From assembly GCA_017436185.1 (NCBI GenBank), contig JAFSDP010000007.1, positions 124,001 through 188,000 on the forward strand: 64,000 nt of DNA. Reading direction: 5' to 3'. The notes under the pieces were generated by a model, which made no database searches, was not told the origin of the DNA, and saw only the letters and a list, made by a program, of their open reading frames with translations. Each line of letters begins with the position of its first letter. Within the stretch, counting starts at the first letter, position 1. A program made the translations under genes and the position numbers. Below are positions 36,346 to 48,681 of this stretch, piece after piece. The stretch comes from Alistipes sp. GTDB taxonomy: Bacteria; Bacteroidota; Bacteroidia; Bacteroidales; Rikenellaceae.

Positions 36346-36383
36346 AGAGAGGCTCGACCGCTGTGGGTCGAGCCTCTCTTTTT
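36346..36383. terminator. Bidirectional terminator between GH28 and LacZ-type GH2
   Basis: AGAGAGGCTCGACC (36346-36359) pairs perfectly with GGTCGAGCCTCTCT (36366-36379), 14 bp around a 6-base loop, with T run on the right and A run on the left. It ends both convergent units. Confidence 0.92.
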
Positions 36384-36401
36384 GATTGCCCCTTCGGGGT
36401 T

Positions 36402-39659
<3,258 letters not shown>

Positions 39660-42600
39660 TTATTGCACATCGAGCGACTCAAAGCCCAAGCCCTGCATCT
39701 CCTCGCCCGAGATAATTACACGGTATTTGCCGGCATTGATATAGCCGCCCGACGTGGTGCTCAACACACGCCACTTCTCGCCCAAATCGGGCAACATCAC
39801 CTCCTGATCACGCAACACGGCACCTGCGGGGTCGATCAACTGCAAACGCAGCGGCACCTGCTTGCCCGTGAGGTTGATGTACTTGAAGCGGAAGGCATAG
39901 ACCTGTGCCAGACCCGTCTGTACGGTCCACTCGATACGGCCCTTGCCACCCTCGAAGAAGACACCCTCCTTCTTGCGCAGCAGCTCCTTGTGGTGCTTGC
40001 CCTCGACGGCGGCCGTCTCGGCCTCGTAGGTGGTCGTGGGTCGGGTTACAGGCTCCTCGGGGAGCAGCTCCTTCGGTGTCTTGGCAAAGGTATCCCGCTC
40101 GGCATCGGCCCAACTCCAGGTGGTTGGCGGCAGCGGAGCCACACGCACCGACGCATCGGCCGTAGCGATGGCGATGGCCGAAATCACGGCCTGACCCGCC
40201 TTGACCTCGGGGAAGTCGATCTTCAGTTCGCCCCCCTTCACCTCGGCCTCAACGGCCACCTTCAAGGCGTTGTCGTGGCCCTTCTCGGCCCAAATGTCGA
40301 GGTCATCGACCACCGTGCGACCATTCACGGCCACATCGAAGATACGCAACCCCTCGCAATCGGTACCGTAGCCGCCACCCGTTCCGTGCCACGGCTCGAT
40401 GAAGTAGAGCTCGACACGATACTTGCCATCGGGCACGGCAAAGCGGTAGTTCAGACGATGACGACCCCAACGGAACGACTGGAAGAGCTTCCAATCACGA
40501 GTGCCGCCAATCGGATCGTAGATCATCCGCTGGCTTGCCTGGTGCGGGGTCAGGGCATTCAAATCCGAGCCCCACGAGTGCGAGTAGCGCACATCGTCAG
40601 TATCCCACACCTGTCCAAACTCGTCGGTATAGCTGTCGCCACCGCAATTCACACGATAGAGGTAGTTCATTCCCGCCTCGCCCTTCAAGATGGGCTGCAC
40701 GTCACGGTACAGGGCATCGAAGTTGGGGGCCTCGTCCAAATTATTGAGCACCAACACATCCTCGGCCACAGCCTTGCCCTTGTAGTAGCCTACGGCACGC
40801 AGCACATTGTAGCGAATCTCACGCAGCGGCCAAATCAGGTGGTGACCCACCTTGCCACGCAGTTTGCGCCCCAGGAAGGCACGGCGGTGAGGTGCGGCAT
40901 CGTTGTAGAGCAGCACCGAGTCGCAGTTGCTGTAGGCCTCAATCGTGGCACGGCACATCCCCTCGAAGCGGTCGGGCCAGGTGTGCGACACCAGATAGAC
41001 CATCGGATCCTTCTCGGGCGAGATGTAGTTGGCACGATACATATAATAGACATCGTTCGGCTCCTCCCAGGGGGTCACCAGACCCTTGTTGTTGAAGGGA
41101 CCCACCTTGTCGATACGGCGCAGCGCCTCCTCGGGCTGACGACGACCCGGGTTGTCGTGGCTTGAGTAGATCCACTGATACTGACCACACAGGCGGTGAC
41201 GATTCTCCTCGGCCAGGCGTACCTTGGTCTCCATAAGTTGGGCCATACGGCTCTCGCTCCAAGCACCCTGAGGGTCGAAGGGCGACGGCTCTTCGTGCAG
41301 ACCCGTCGTGCGCCAAGCACCATACTCGCCATTGAGCAGCTGATCCTCGGCCGAAAGCTCCTCACCGTAGTTGAAAAGGTTGCCGCCATACGTTCCACTC
41401 CAATTCTGCACCACATTCCAATCCGTACCTACACCGCCGTTGCAGGTGGTTACGGGGCGCATCGTGGCACTCGTGGGATCCATTTCACGGATGATGGCCA
41501 CACACTCCTCGGCAAAGTCGCGAGGCAGCACACTCTCGTTTTGCAGACCCCACAGCATCACCGAGGGGCTGTTACGACGCTCCTTGACCCAACGACGCAA
41601 CATCGTCTTGAAGTTCCGACGGAACTCGGGCGTATCGTACCACACGTGGGCCGAGAGCTGCGTCCACCACAGAATACCGTGCTTGTCCCAATAGGTCTGG
41701 TAGTCGAGGTGGTGGGGCTGGTGGGCATCACGGAAGGCGTTGAAGCCTGCCGCCAACATCTGCTTCACGCGGGCAGCCACCTGCTCGTGCGAGAAGGCGT
41801 GGCTCTGACCAAACTGATGTTCGTATTCGCAGGTGCCGTTGATGAAGGTCGGCACGCCATTGACATAGAAGCGGTTATCGCCATCCTTGCGGAAGACGGG
41901 CCACGAGAAGGTGCGGATACCGTAGGGGGTTGTCACCTCGTCGGTCGTACGCTTGCCTCCGTCACGCTTGATCATCGAGGCCAACGAGTAGAGATAGGGA
42001 CGCTCGGGCGACCACAGCTCGGCATTCTCGACCGTAGCGGTCTGCTCGACGATTTTGGTTTCGCCCGCAGCCAGGCTCACCTCCTCGACCAGACGGAAGA
42101 CCTGCCCGCCGTTGGCATTCGAGAACTTATTGACGACCTGAATCGTCTCCGTTCGGTCCGTATAATTCTTCACCTCAGTACGAATATGTACCGTCTTGTT
42201 ATCGCCCTCGTTCCAGATGTGAACGCCAAACGGCTCGATGCGGATTTGGTCCGTCAGTTCGAGCTTCACGGGGCGGAAGATGCCGAGCGGCTGCGAGCCC
42301 TCGCTGAAGCCCACCTCCGACGAACAGCCACCGCAAATCCAGGGCATATCGGCAATCATTTCGGGATGCTCGGCCTTGACAACCAGATGGTTTTTGCCCG
42401 CACGCAGCACACCGGTCACATCCAACGAGAAGACCGTGCGGCCCACCGGATGGCGACCCAGGTTCTTGCCGTTGAGCGTGATGGTGGCGTAGGTGCCCAC
42501 ACCCTCGAAGTGGAGGTAGGCCTGCTTATCGGTAACAGACTCAACCTCAAAGTTTTTTTCGTAGTAGGCCGTGCCGTGCAGGTTGCCGTGCACCAACATT

Positions 42601-43838
42601 CGGTAGCCATAGTAATCGTCCCAATTGTGGGGCACCGAGACCGTTTTGCGCTCCGCCTCTTTGCCCTCCAGCCAGCTCTTCCAGCCGTGTTCCAACTCCA
42701 CGACCGTACGGCGACCCTTCTTATCGGGGGCGGGGAACTTCACCTTCGAGCGACCCATCGGACGGGAGGTGGCTACGGCGATACCACGCTTCTCGTCGTT
42801 ATTCACGGCGCAGTAGAAGTGATAGACCACCCCGTCGTGCTTCACCACGAAGCTCTTGTGGGCAAACATCTCATCGTAGGGTTTGGTCGGGTAGATCAGA
42901 TCGTCGCCCTGCCAATCGTCCCACGTCACCAGGTCGTAGCTGCAAGCAAAGGTGTTGTAGGCTTTGTAGGGGCGTGAGGGGTTGAAGGCCGAGAAGTAGA
43001 ACATCACATACACGTCGCCCATCTTGACAATTTGGGCATCGCCCGTGATGGTACCCTGCGACTCGTGCGAGAAGACGGGGTTGCCCTCGTAGCGGCTCCA
43101 CTTCTTCATATTCTTCGACAGCGCAATGCCGATGCGCTCGCCCTTGTAGCCCGTCTCGGGATTCTTGCCGCCGGCGTTGTAGAACATCACAAACGGCGCA
43201 CCGAGTGTCTCGTCGCGGTCCCAATAGACCATACTCTTGTACTGCACCAACTGCTCCCACCACTGCACATCCTTGTCCTCAATCGAGAGCAAAGGCTTCA
43301 GCGGTGCCTGCCACGGATGGGCCACGGTGGGGTCCTTCTTGGTCCAGGCCTGGCCGATGTTGAGCGGTGCGCTGATTGCCTCGTAGCCACGCCCTGCACC
43401 ACCGATGTAGGTCATCCAGCGGCGGTTCTTATAGCTTTGCAGCGCATACGAGCCACCCCACTCCATATCGATGAGCGAGAGGAAGCCGCCACGCTGATTT
43501 TCGTCCCACGTGCCGTCACGGAACGGGAGAATGCGCCCCAGCGTGCGCCACTCCAAGAGGTTATCGCTCTCGGCCAGCCACGTCTCGTAGCCTCGGCCAT
43601 CTTTGGCGCCCTTGCCGTCATAGACCACATAGGTCATATACCAACGGTCGTTCTCACGAAAAACGGTCGGGCAGTCGATTTTGTGGTGGTTATCCTCGGG
43701 GGCGATGACCATACCATATTTATAGGGGGTGCGGGCCTCGTCATAGACCTCAGCCATTCGCTCCTGCGAAACGTGACGTTGCGCCACGGCGCACACCGAC
43801 AGCGCCACACCAAAAAGGGTAAATAGAAGTCGTTTCAT
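39660..43838 (-). CDS. GH137-GH2 fusion: beta-L-arabinofuranosidase plus beta-glucuronidase of RG-II, with malectin domain
   Basis: A 1392-residue secreted protein (MKRLLFTLFGVALSVCAVAQ). Residues about 25-365 form a five-bladed propeller with E153 (AGRGYEAIS) and E234 (GYKGERIGI), at a constant offset of 6 from the GH137 catalytic pair E159/E240 I recall for B. thetaiotaomicron BT0996. Residues about 380-850 are GH2: acid/base E768 in LWGLQNES and nucleophile E838 in LLNGEYGAW. Residues about 1059-1214 are malectin-like (YRVNCGGDSYTDEFGQVWDTDD), and the last 130 residues a further beta-domain. In RG-II the propeller removes terminal beta-L-Araf of chain B and GH2 removes glucuronic acid from chain A. 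The start 26 residues upstream at 43916 is rejected: the signal peptide begins at 43838. Confidence 0.9.
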   Translation of the reverse strand: MKRLLFTLFGVALSVCAVAQRHVSQERMAEVYDEARTPYKYGMVIAPEDNHHKIDCPTVFRENDRWYMTYVVYDGKGAKDGRGYETWLAESDNLLEWRTLGRILPFRDGTWDENQRGGFLSLIDMEWGGSYALQSYKNRRWMTYIGGAGRGYEAISAPLNIGQAWTKKDPTVAHPWQAPLKPLLSIEDKDVQWWEQLVQYKSMVYWDRDETLGAPFVMFYNAGGKNPETGYKGERIGIALSKNMKKWSRYEGNPVFSHESQGTITGDAQIVKMGDVYVMFYFSAFNPSRPYKAYNTFACSYDLVTWDDWQGDDLIYPTKPYDEMFAHKSFVVKHDGVVYHFYCAVNNDEKRGIAVATSRPMGRSKVKFPAPDKKGRRTVVELEHGWKSWLEGKEAERKTVSVPHNWDDYYGYRMLVHGNLHGTAYYEKNFEVESVTDKQAYLHFEGVGTYATITLNGKNLGRHPVGRTVFSLDVTGVLRAGKNHLVVKAEHPEMIADMPWICGGCSSEVGFSEGSQPLGIFRPVKLELTDQIRIEPFGVHIWNEGDNKTVHIRTEVKNYTDRTETIQVVNKFSNANGGQVFRLVEEVSLAAGETKIVEQTATVENAELWSPERPYLYSLASMIKRDGGKRTTDEVTTPYGIRTFSWPVFRKDGDNRFYVNGVPTFINGTCEYEHQFGQSHAFSHEQVAARVKQMLAAGFNAFRDAHQPHHLDYQTYWDKHGILWWTQLSAHVWYDTPEFRRNFKTMLRRWVKERRNSPSVMLWGLQNESVLPRDFAEECVAIIREMDPTSATMRPVTTCNGGVGTDWNVVQNWSGTYGGNLFNYGEELSAEDQLLNGEYGAWRTTGLHEEPSPFDPQGAWSESRMAQLMETKVRLAEENRHRLCGQYQWIYSSHDNPGRRQPEEALRRIDKVGPFNNKGLVTPWEEPNDVYYMYRANYISPEKDPMVYLVSHTWPDRFEGMCRATIEAYSNCDSVLLYNDAAPHRRAFLGRKLRGKVGHHLIWPLREIRYNVLRAVGYYKGKAVAEDVLVLNNLDEAPNFDALYRDVQPILKGEAGMNYLYRVNCGGDSYTDEFGQVWDTDDVRYSHSWGSDLNALTPHQASQRMIYDPIGGTRDWKLFQSFRWGRHRLNYRFAVPDGKYRVELYFIEPWHGTGGGYGTDCEGLRIFDVAVNGRTVVDDLDIWAEKGHDNALKVAVEAEVKGGELKIDFPEVKAGQAVISAIAIATADASVRVAPLPPTTWSWADAERDTFAKTPKELLPEEPVTRPTTTYEAETAAVEGKHHKELLRKKEGVFFEGGKGRIEWTVQTGLAQVYAFRFKYINLTGKQVPLRLQLIDPAGAVLRDQEVMLPDLGEKWRVLSTTSGGYINAGKYRVIISGEEMQGLGFESLDVQ

Positions 43839-43856
43839 CGGGGTGGTGGTTTTAAG

Positions 43857-43887
43857 ACTCCACCGCACAGGTTGTGTACGGTGGAGT
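43857..43887 (-). promoter_or_regulatory. Intercistronic hairpin between GH138 and GH137-GH2
   Basis: ACTCCACCG (43857-43865) pairs with CGGTGGAGT (43879-43887), with an inner CACA/TGTG stem, 13 paired bases in all. No T run follows on the coding (minus) strand, so it is more likely an mRNA processing or stability element or a partial attenuator than a full terminator. Confidence 0.55.
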
Positions 43888-43900
43888 GGTTTAGGTTGCA

Positions 43901-46558
43901 TTAATAGAAGAGCCAATCGGGGGTCTCATCCGAGCCGGCCAGACCCACGTTGCGGGCCTTCACATCGCTTGAGGTGAAGCCCAGCACCAACAGGTAGCCT
44001 CGGGGCAGAGTCACCTCGTGCGTACCCGCCTCGAAGTGGTAGGGGTGAACATTCGTTACGGCCCAACCCTTCACGTTTACGGCATTGGTCAGCAGCGGCT
44101 CGGCCTGCTTGTAGTCGTTGGCCGTCGCATCAATCTCGAGCTTGGGAGCCTGGGCAAAACGCTTGTTGTCGCCCTTGAAGTAGCCTACGAGCAGTTTTAC
44201 AGGCTCGTTGCAGCTGAATTTGAAGGTCGTAGCCTCCGTACGCTTGGCCTCACCGTCAAAGACGAAGCCCTTCAGCCCCACCAACTCGGGGGCGATGGCC
44301 TCGATCGTCAGTTCGGGGCGATTCGAGAAGGGCGATACCCCCTCACGCATCTCAACACGGCGCCACAGCCCCTCCAACTGCACCTCGGCATTCGTGGCAG
44401 GCTCCACAACGGTCGTCTCTACGCCGCCATCGCTCTTCAGCAGTTCGATGTTGGCCTTCAGTGCCTCCAACTCCTTCTCGTAGTGGGGCAACATCTCGAT
44501 CCAGGTCTTGTGCTTACCCCCCTCGCCGCTGATCGGAATACGACGCTGAGCGGTCTGCATACTGTTGGCGTAGAGGTAGGTATCTTCGGTAAGCGATACC
44601 AGCTCACGGTAGTACTCCAGGCTCTTCTCCAACAGAGGCACGGCGGCATCGAGGTAGGCCACATCCTTGGTCCACTGGTAGCGCAGCACCTCGGCAGCCG
44701 ACTTCACCTTCCAATAGAAGGCGTAGGCGAAGGCACGGTAGCAACGCATATCGTTGGCCACACGCTCAAACTCGGCCTTATTACTCTTGGCCTCGACACG
44801 CTCGATGGCCGCTACGGCCTTATCGCCGTGGGCGATGCACTGCTCGACAATATCCAACGGGAACTCGCCACCGGGGATGTGGTCGATGCCCTTCTGCTCC
44901 TTCTCGATATACTCGATGAGCTTCTCGCCCTCGGGGCCGCAGCTCTCGTAGAAGCCCGGGTAGATGGTGTATTTGTAGGGATTCACGAGCTGACTCATAA
45001 ACATACCCAGCAAGAGGGTCTGGCGGTTACCCTCCGTGATGCCGAAGCGGCGCAACAGCTTGGGGGCAATCTCACCCGCCTCCTCGTAGGCCTCACGCAC
45101 CGAAGCACCCGCCTCGTCGCTCATCCCGAAGAACTCGCCATACGAATGGTTCCAATAGGCAACCTCTTCGGTGCGGTCACGACGGCAGTTCCAGGCATAA
45201 CGACCCCAGGCACGATACCACGCCCAGTCACGGTCCAACTGCTCGAGACGGCTGCCATCGGCCACCTTATCGGCCGTGTAGGGCCAATCCCAATACGAGG
45301 CCTGCGGATAGAGGTGCAGGGCATTGGCACCGTGTACGTCGTGCATCGCCTGCACAGTCTTCTGCGTGAAGTCGGGCGACGACCAACGGAACGGCTCGAG
45401 GTTGGCCAACACGTGCACATTGCTGATGTGGGTCGAGCCAAGCGAGCTCAAATCCTTGTGAATCTCCGACCAGGGGCCGCGCGGGGTGTAGGTCGTGAGC
45501 GACTCGCCATTGTACTTGTGCATCGTGTAGAGGTTTTTGTAGATGGGCAGAGCCGCATCCATCACCATACGGCAGTTCGTGTCGTGGGCACGCAGCAGTA
45601 CGGGGGGTTCGTCCGTGCGACCGAGGGCCGAAAGGCCATCCTTCACACCGGGCAGCACCACCTTCGTAAACCACTCTACATCATCCTCGTAGGTAGCCAT
45701 CGCCTCACCCAGGCAGCACAGCAGACCCACGTTGGGATACTTCTCCACGAAGGCGGCAATGCTCTTGCGAGTGTAGTCGGCCACGAGCGGCGTGATGGGG
45801 CGGTTACGATCCTGCGTCTTCATCCCGTAGTGCTCGGCAAAGGGTTTCGAGAGGAGGATGTTGTAGAACATCTGGATGACGAAGATACCACGCTTCGAAG
45901 CCTCAGTCGTGATGAACGAGAACATCTCCTCGTTCAGACGGAAGGTCTCGTCATCGACCTCAACGGCGAAGGGGTAATCCTCCAACTTCACAAGCGAAGC
46001 AAAGGGGTGACCATTCCACAGATAGACCGAGTTCATACGGTTCTCGACCAACATATCGAGGTACTTGATCCACAGCGACTTGTCGTAGAACCAAGGGAAA
46101 CTTTCGGGGGTGTAGGGGTACTCATAGACCGTGCGACCGGGCAGGTAGTAGGTCTTCTGCACACCGATGCAGGTGCCACGCAACACCATCTCGGGGGCAT
46201 CCTCCAACTCGGCGGGGGCCTCCAACTTGCCGCTGAGGGCCATACGGTCGATCAGTTCACGGCAGCCATACAGCAGACCGTTCTCGTCGTTACCCATCAC
46301 CGCAATCTGCTGCTCGGTCTTTTCGATGCGGAAACCCTCTTTTTTAAGGTTCTCGCCCGTGCGCAGCGAGAGGCTGATCGTATGGTCGGCCTCGCCGTCG
46401 GTTACCACCTCGTAGCCGTTGGCCTCGAGGGCGGCGGTGAGTTGTTCGGCCGAGAAGGCGGTTTGCGGCGTTAGCTCTTCGGGCAGCGTCAGGCGAACCG
46501 TTTCGGCGGCACAGCTGCACAGCAACAGAGCCGCAGCCATCATTAAAAATCTCTTCAT
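43901..46558 (-). CDS. Alpha-D-galacturonidase, glycoside hydrolase family 138 (RG-II chain A)
   Basis: An 885-residue lipoprotein (MKRFLMMAAALLLCSC). Residues about 20-120 resemble the GH67/GH20 N-terminal domain (FSAEQLTAALEANGYEVV), then a TIM barrel. E285 in CCLGEAMATYEDD and E352 in YNGESLTTY sit at a constant offset of 9 from the GH138 catalytic pair E294/E361 I recall from the characterised Bacteroides enzyme, so GH138 is favoured over a GH67 or GH115 glucuronidase. A helical domain (about 560-720) and a beta-sandwich follow. GH138 removes the alpha-1,2-linked GalA of side chain A. It is next to GH137-GH2, as in B. thetaiotaomicron (BT0996-BT0997). CAAET after the lipidated Cys lacks a clear surface-export signal. 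Confidence 0.88.
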   Translation of the reverse strand: MKRFLMMAAALLLCSCAAETVRLTLPEELTPQTAFSAEQLTAALEANGYEVVTDGEADHTISLSLRTGENLKKEGFRIEKTEQQIAVMGNDENGLLYGCRELIDRMALSGKLEAPAELEDAPEMVLRGTCIGVQKTYYLPGRTVYEYPYTPESFPWFYDKSLWIKYLDMLVENRMNSVYLWNGHPFASLVKLEDYPFAVEVDDETFRLNEEMFSFITTEASKRGIFVIQMFYNILLSKPFAEHYGMKTQDRNRPITPLVADYTRKSIAAFVEKYPNVGLLCCLGEAMATYEDDVEWFTKVVLPGVKDGLSALGRTDEPPVLLRAHDTNCRMVMDAALPIYKNLYTMHKYNGESLTTYTPRGPWSEIHKDLSSLGSTHISNVHVLANLEPFRWSSPDFTQKTVQAMHDVHGANALHLYPQASYWDWPYTADKVADGSRLEQLDRDWAWYRAWGRYAWNCRRDRTEEVAYWNHSYGEFFGMSDEAGASVREAYEEAGEIAPKLLRRFGITEGNRQTLLLGMFMSQLVNPYKYTIYPGFYESCGPEGEKLIEYIEKEQKGIDHIPGGEFPLDIVEQCIAHGDKAVAAIERVEAKSNKAEFERVANDMRCYRAFAYAFYWKVKSAAEVLRYQWTKDVAYLDAAVPLLEKSLEYYRELVSLTEDTYLYANSMQTAQRRIPISGEGGKHKTWIEMLPHYEKELEALKANIELLKSDGGVETTVVEPATNAEVQLEGLWRRVEMREGVSPFSNRPELTIEAIAPELVGLKGFVFDGEAKRTEATTFKFSCNEPVKLLVGYFKGDNKRFAQAPKLEIDATANDYKQAEPLLTNAVNVKGWAVTNVHPYHFEAGTHEVTLPRGYLLVLGFTSSDVKARNVGLAGSDETPDWLFY

Positions 46559-46593
46559 AGTGTGTTTAGGTTTGAAAGGTTGTAATTGGTGGT

Positions 46594-48681
46594 TTATAAA
46601 TTCACAGTCACCTCACGGCCGGCCTCGATGCGCATCGGAGCCTCCACATTGGGCAGGTACAACAGACCCTCGCCCTCGGTGGCACGTACCGTAAGTTGCT
46701 CTTTGTCCATCTTGAGGTAAATCTCACCGTTGGGGGTAGGCACGACGCCTTCCATCCACTCCAGACCGCCCAACGTGGGACGCATCTCCCAGGTGGCATA
46801 GCCCGGCGAGGTGGGTTTCACACCCAGGTAGTAACGGCCCAGCAGGTAGATGGGCGAGGCTCCCCAGGCGTGGCAGAGGCTCTTGCCGTAGGGACGACCA
46901 TACATCTGCAGGTGCTCGGTGCCCTGCTCCTCGGGGTTGTACTTCTCCCAGAAGGTGGTGGCACCCTCACGCAGCATACCGCCCCAATACTCCTTCATCT
47001 GGCGCATCACCTCCTCCTGCTCGCCCATCACACAGAGGGCCTCCAACTCGTAGAAACGCATATAGGGGGTGGTAATCTTCAGAATTTGGTCGTTGAGCAG
47101 TACCGATTGTTTGATGGCAGCCTGCTGTTCGGGGCTCAGATAGCCATAGAACGAGGCGAACATATTGGCGTAACGGGTCACCGCCTCGCTCTGTCGGCCC
47201 TCGACGCAGTTGTGGACCAGGGCCTGCTTCTGCTCGTTCCAGAAGGTGGGCAGCAGCAGCTCACGCAACGAGGCAGCCAGCTGCTCGTAACGCTCGACAT
47301 CCTCCTCCACCTCCGAAAGGCGGGCACACAGAGCCATCGTTTCGAGGCTCTTGCACAGCAACACCTGCTCGATGGCGAGTTCGCCCTTCTTGTCGAGGTA
47401 GCCATCGGCCCAATCGACAAAGACCCAATCGCCGGTCATACCCTCGACCATACCTCGGTGGTTGGTGCGACCCAGCACATACTCCATCATCGTCTGCATA
47501 CGGGGATAAATCTGACGCACGAAGGCCCGATCACCCGTGTACATATAGTAGTCGTAGATGCCGATAAACCAATAGAACGTATAGTCCATAATCGTATTCG
47601 TGTGGCTCGTCACGGGGTCCTTGCCACGCAGCAACCACGTCGTACGCTTCACACACTCCGAATCGAAAAAGAGGTAGTAGTTCATTAGGTAGCTCTGCAC
47701 GGCATCGCCGCTCCACACCCAACGGTCACGCTTGATGCCGTCGATGAAGAACTCACGCGTGGTGAGGTGCATCGTGTAAGCACCAATGTGCCAGATGCGG
47801 TTCAACTCCTCGTCGTTGCAGCGGAACAGCCCTCGGTACTCCACAGGGGCATACTCATACTCCATCGCAACACCACCCAACTCGACATCGCCTTCCGTCT
47901 CGACATAGATGTAGCGGAAGGCCTTCGAGTTATCCAACACATAACGATCGGTAAGGGGCACGGAACGATTCGTAGCCTCGTCGGTGATCTCATTGCCCGT
48001 AACCGAAATGCGGTCGAGGGTCTCGCAAAACTCCTTATCTTGCGCCTCCTCGGGGCTTTCGCCGTAGTAGAGAGCCACCACGCCCTCGCCGACCACACGC
48101 TCCAAGACGGCATAGCCGAAGGTCTCGCGACCGAAGTCGTAGAGGCGACCCGTCGCCGTCTCGGTCACCGCTTCCGCCTGCAACTCGGTGCGGCGCAGTT
48201 GGTACTGCGAAGGCAGCTCCTCACGGCCGAAGTTCCAGCAGCCGGCCGAGGCGTAAATCGTGGCCGACGTATCGCTCGCCTTGCCGCTTTCGTCGATCCA
48301 CTCCTTATCCTCGTAGGTCACCTGCCACGAGCTGTCGCTGTGGATGGTCTTACCCTCGACAAAGAGGGCGGGCGGGGTGGCCTGATTCCAAATTTTGATG
48401 TTCAGGTGGTGGCGACCTGCGGGGATGGTATAGCGACGGGGCATACCGAAGCGCAGTTTGCCGTCCAACTTAAGGTTGAAGACCCCCTCGGCGGCAATCT
48501 CAATCTCCTCGGCCTCGGCCAACTCAACCACCTTCGAGAACTCAACCGTCACATAGTGGCTGTCCGCCTTCCAAAAGGGAGGGAAGAAGGCACCACGCTC
48601 CGTGCGGCGGTTGTTCATCTTGTTTCCGAGCCAAATCTCGTAGTCGCCCGGATACCAAATCCAGGTTGCTTTAGAAGTCAT
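46594..48681 (-). CDS. Cytoplasmic alpha-L-rhamnosidase, glycoside hydrolase family 78
   Basis: A 695-residue GH78 enzyme with no signal peptide, starting MTSKATWIWYPGDYEIWLGN (an ATG two codons upstream at 48687 is an alternative). N-terminal carbohydrate-binding sandwich (about 5-270), then the (alpha/alpha)6 barrel: EFFIDGIKRDRWVWSGDAVQSY carries the D....D pair at the GH78 acid site, and GATTFWEKYNPEE the general base Glu. A C-terminal sandwich closes it. The start overlaps the end of the MFS transporter gene by 11 bases, so the two are translationally coupled: the transporter probably imports rhamnosides that this enzyme cleaves inside the cell. Confidence 0.88.
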   Translation of the reverse strand: MTSKATWIWYPGDYEIWLGNKMNNRRTERGAFFPPFWKADSHYVTVEFSKVVELAEAEEIEIAAEGVFNLKLDGKLRFGMPRRYTIPAGRHHLNIKIWNQATPPALFVEGKTIHSDSSWQVTYEDKEWIDESGKASDTSATIYASAGCWNFGREELPSQYQLRRTELQAEAVTETATGRLYDFGRETFGYAVLERVVGEGVVALYYGESPEEAQDKEFCETLDRISVTGNEITDEATNRSVPLTDRYVLDNSKAFRYIYVETEGDVELGGVAMEYEYAPVEYRGLFRCNDEELNRIWHIGAYTMHLTTREFFIDGIKRDRWVWSGDAVQSYLMNYYLFFDSECVKRTTWLLRGKDPVTSHTNTIMDYTFYWFIGIYDYYMYTGDRAFVRQIYPRMQTMMEYVLGRTNHRGMVEGMTGDWVFVDWADGYLDKKGELAIEQVLLCKSLETMALCARLSEVEEDVERYEQLAASLRELLLPTFWNEQKQALVHNCVEGRQSEAVTRYANMFASFYGYLSPEQQAAIKQSVLLNDQILKITTPYMRFYELEALCVMGEQEEVMRQMKEYWGGMLREGATTFWEKYNPEEQGTEHLQMYGRPYGKSLCHAWGASPIYLLGRYYLGVKPTSPGYATWEMRPTLGGLEWMEGVVPTPNGEIYLKMDKEQLTVRATEGEGLLYLPNVEAPMRIEAGREVTVNL

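Noticed and set aside
43901..46558. GH67 or GH115 alpha-glucuronidase
   Set aside because: The N-terminal domain is similar, but the glutamate pair spacing (285/352) matches GH138 and the gene is next to GH137-GH2.
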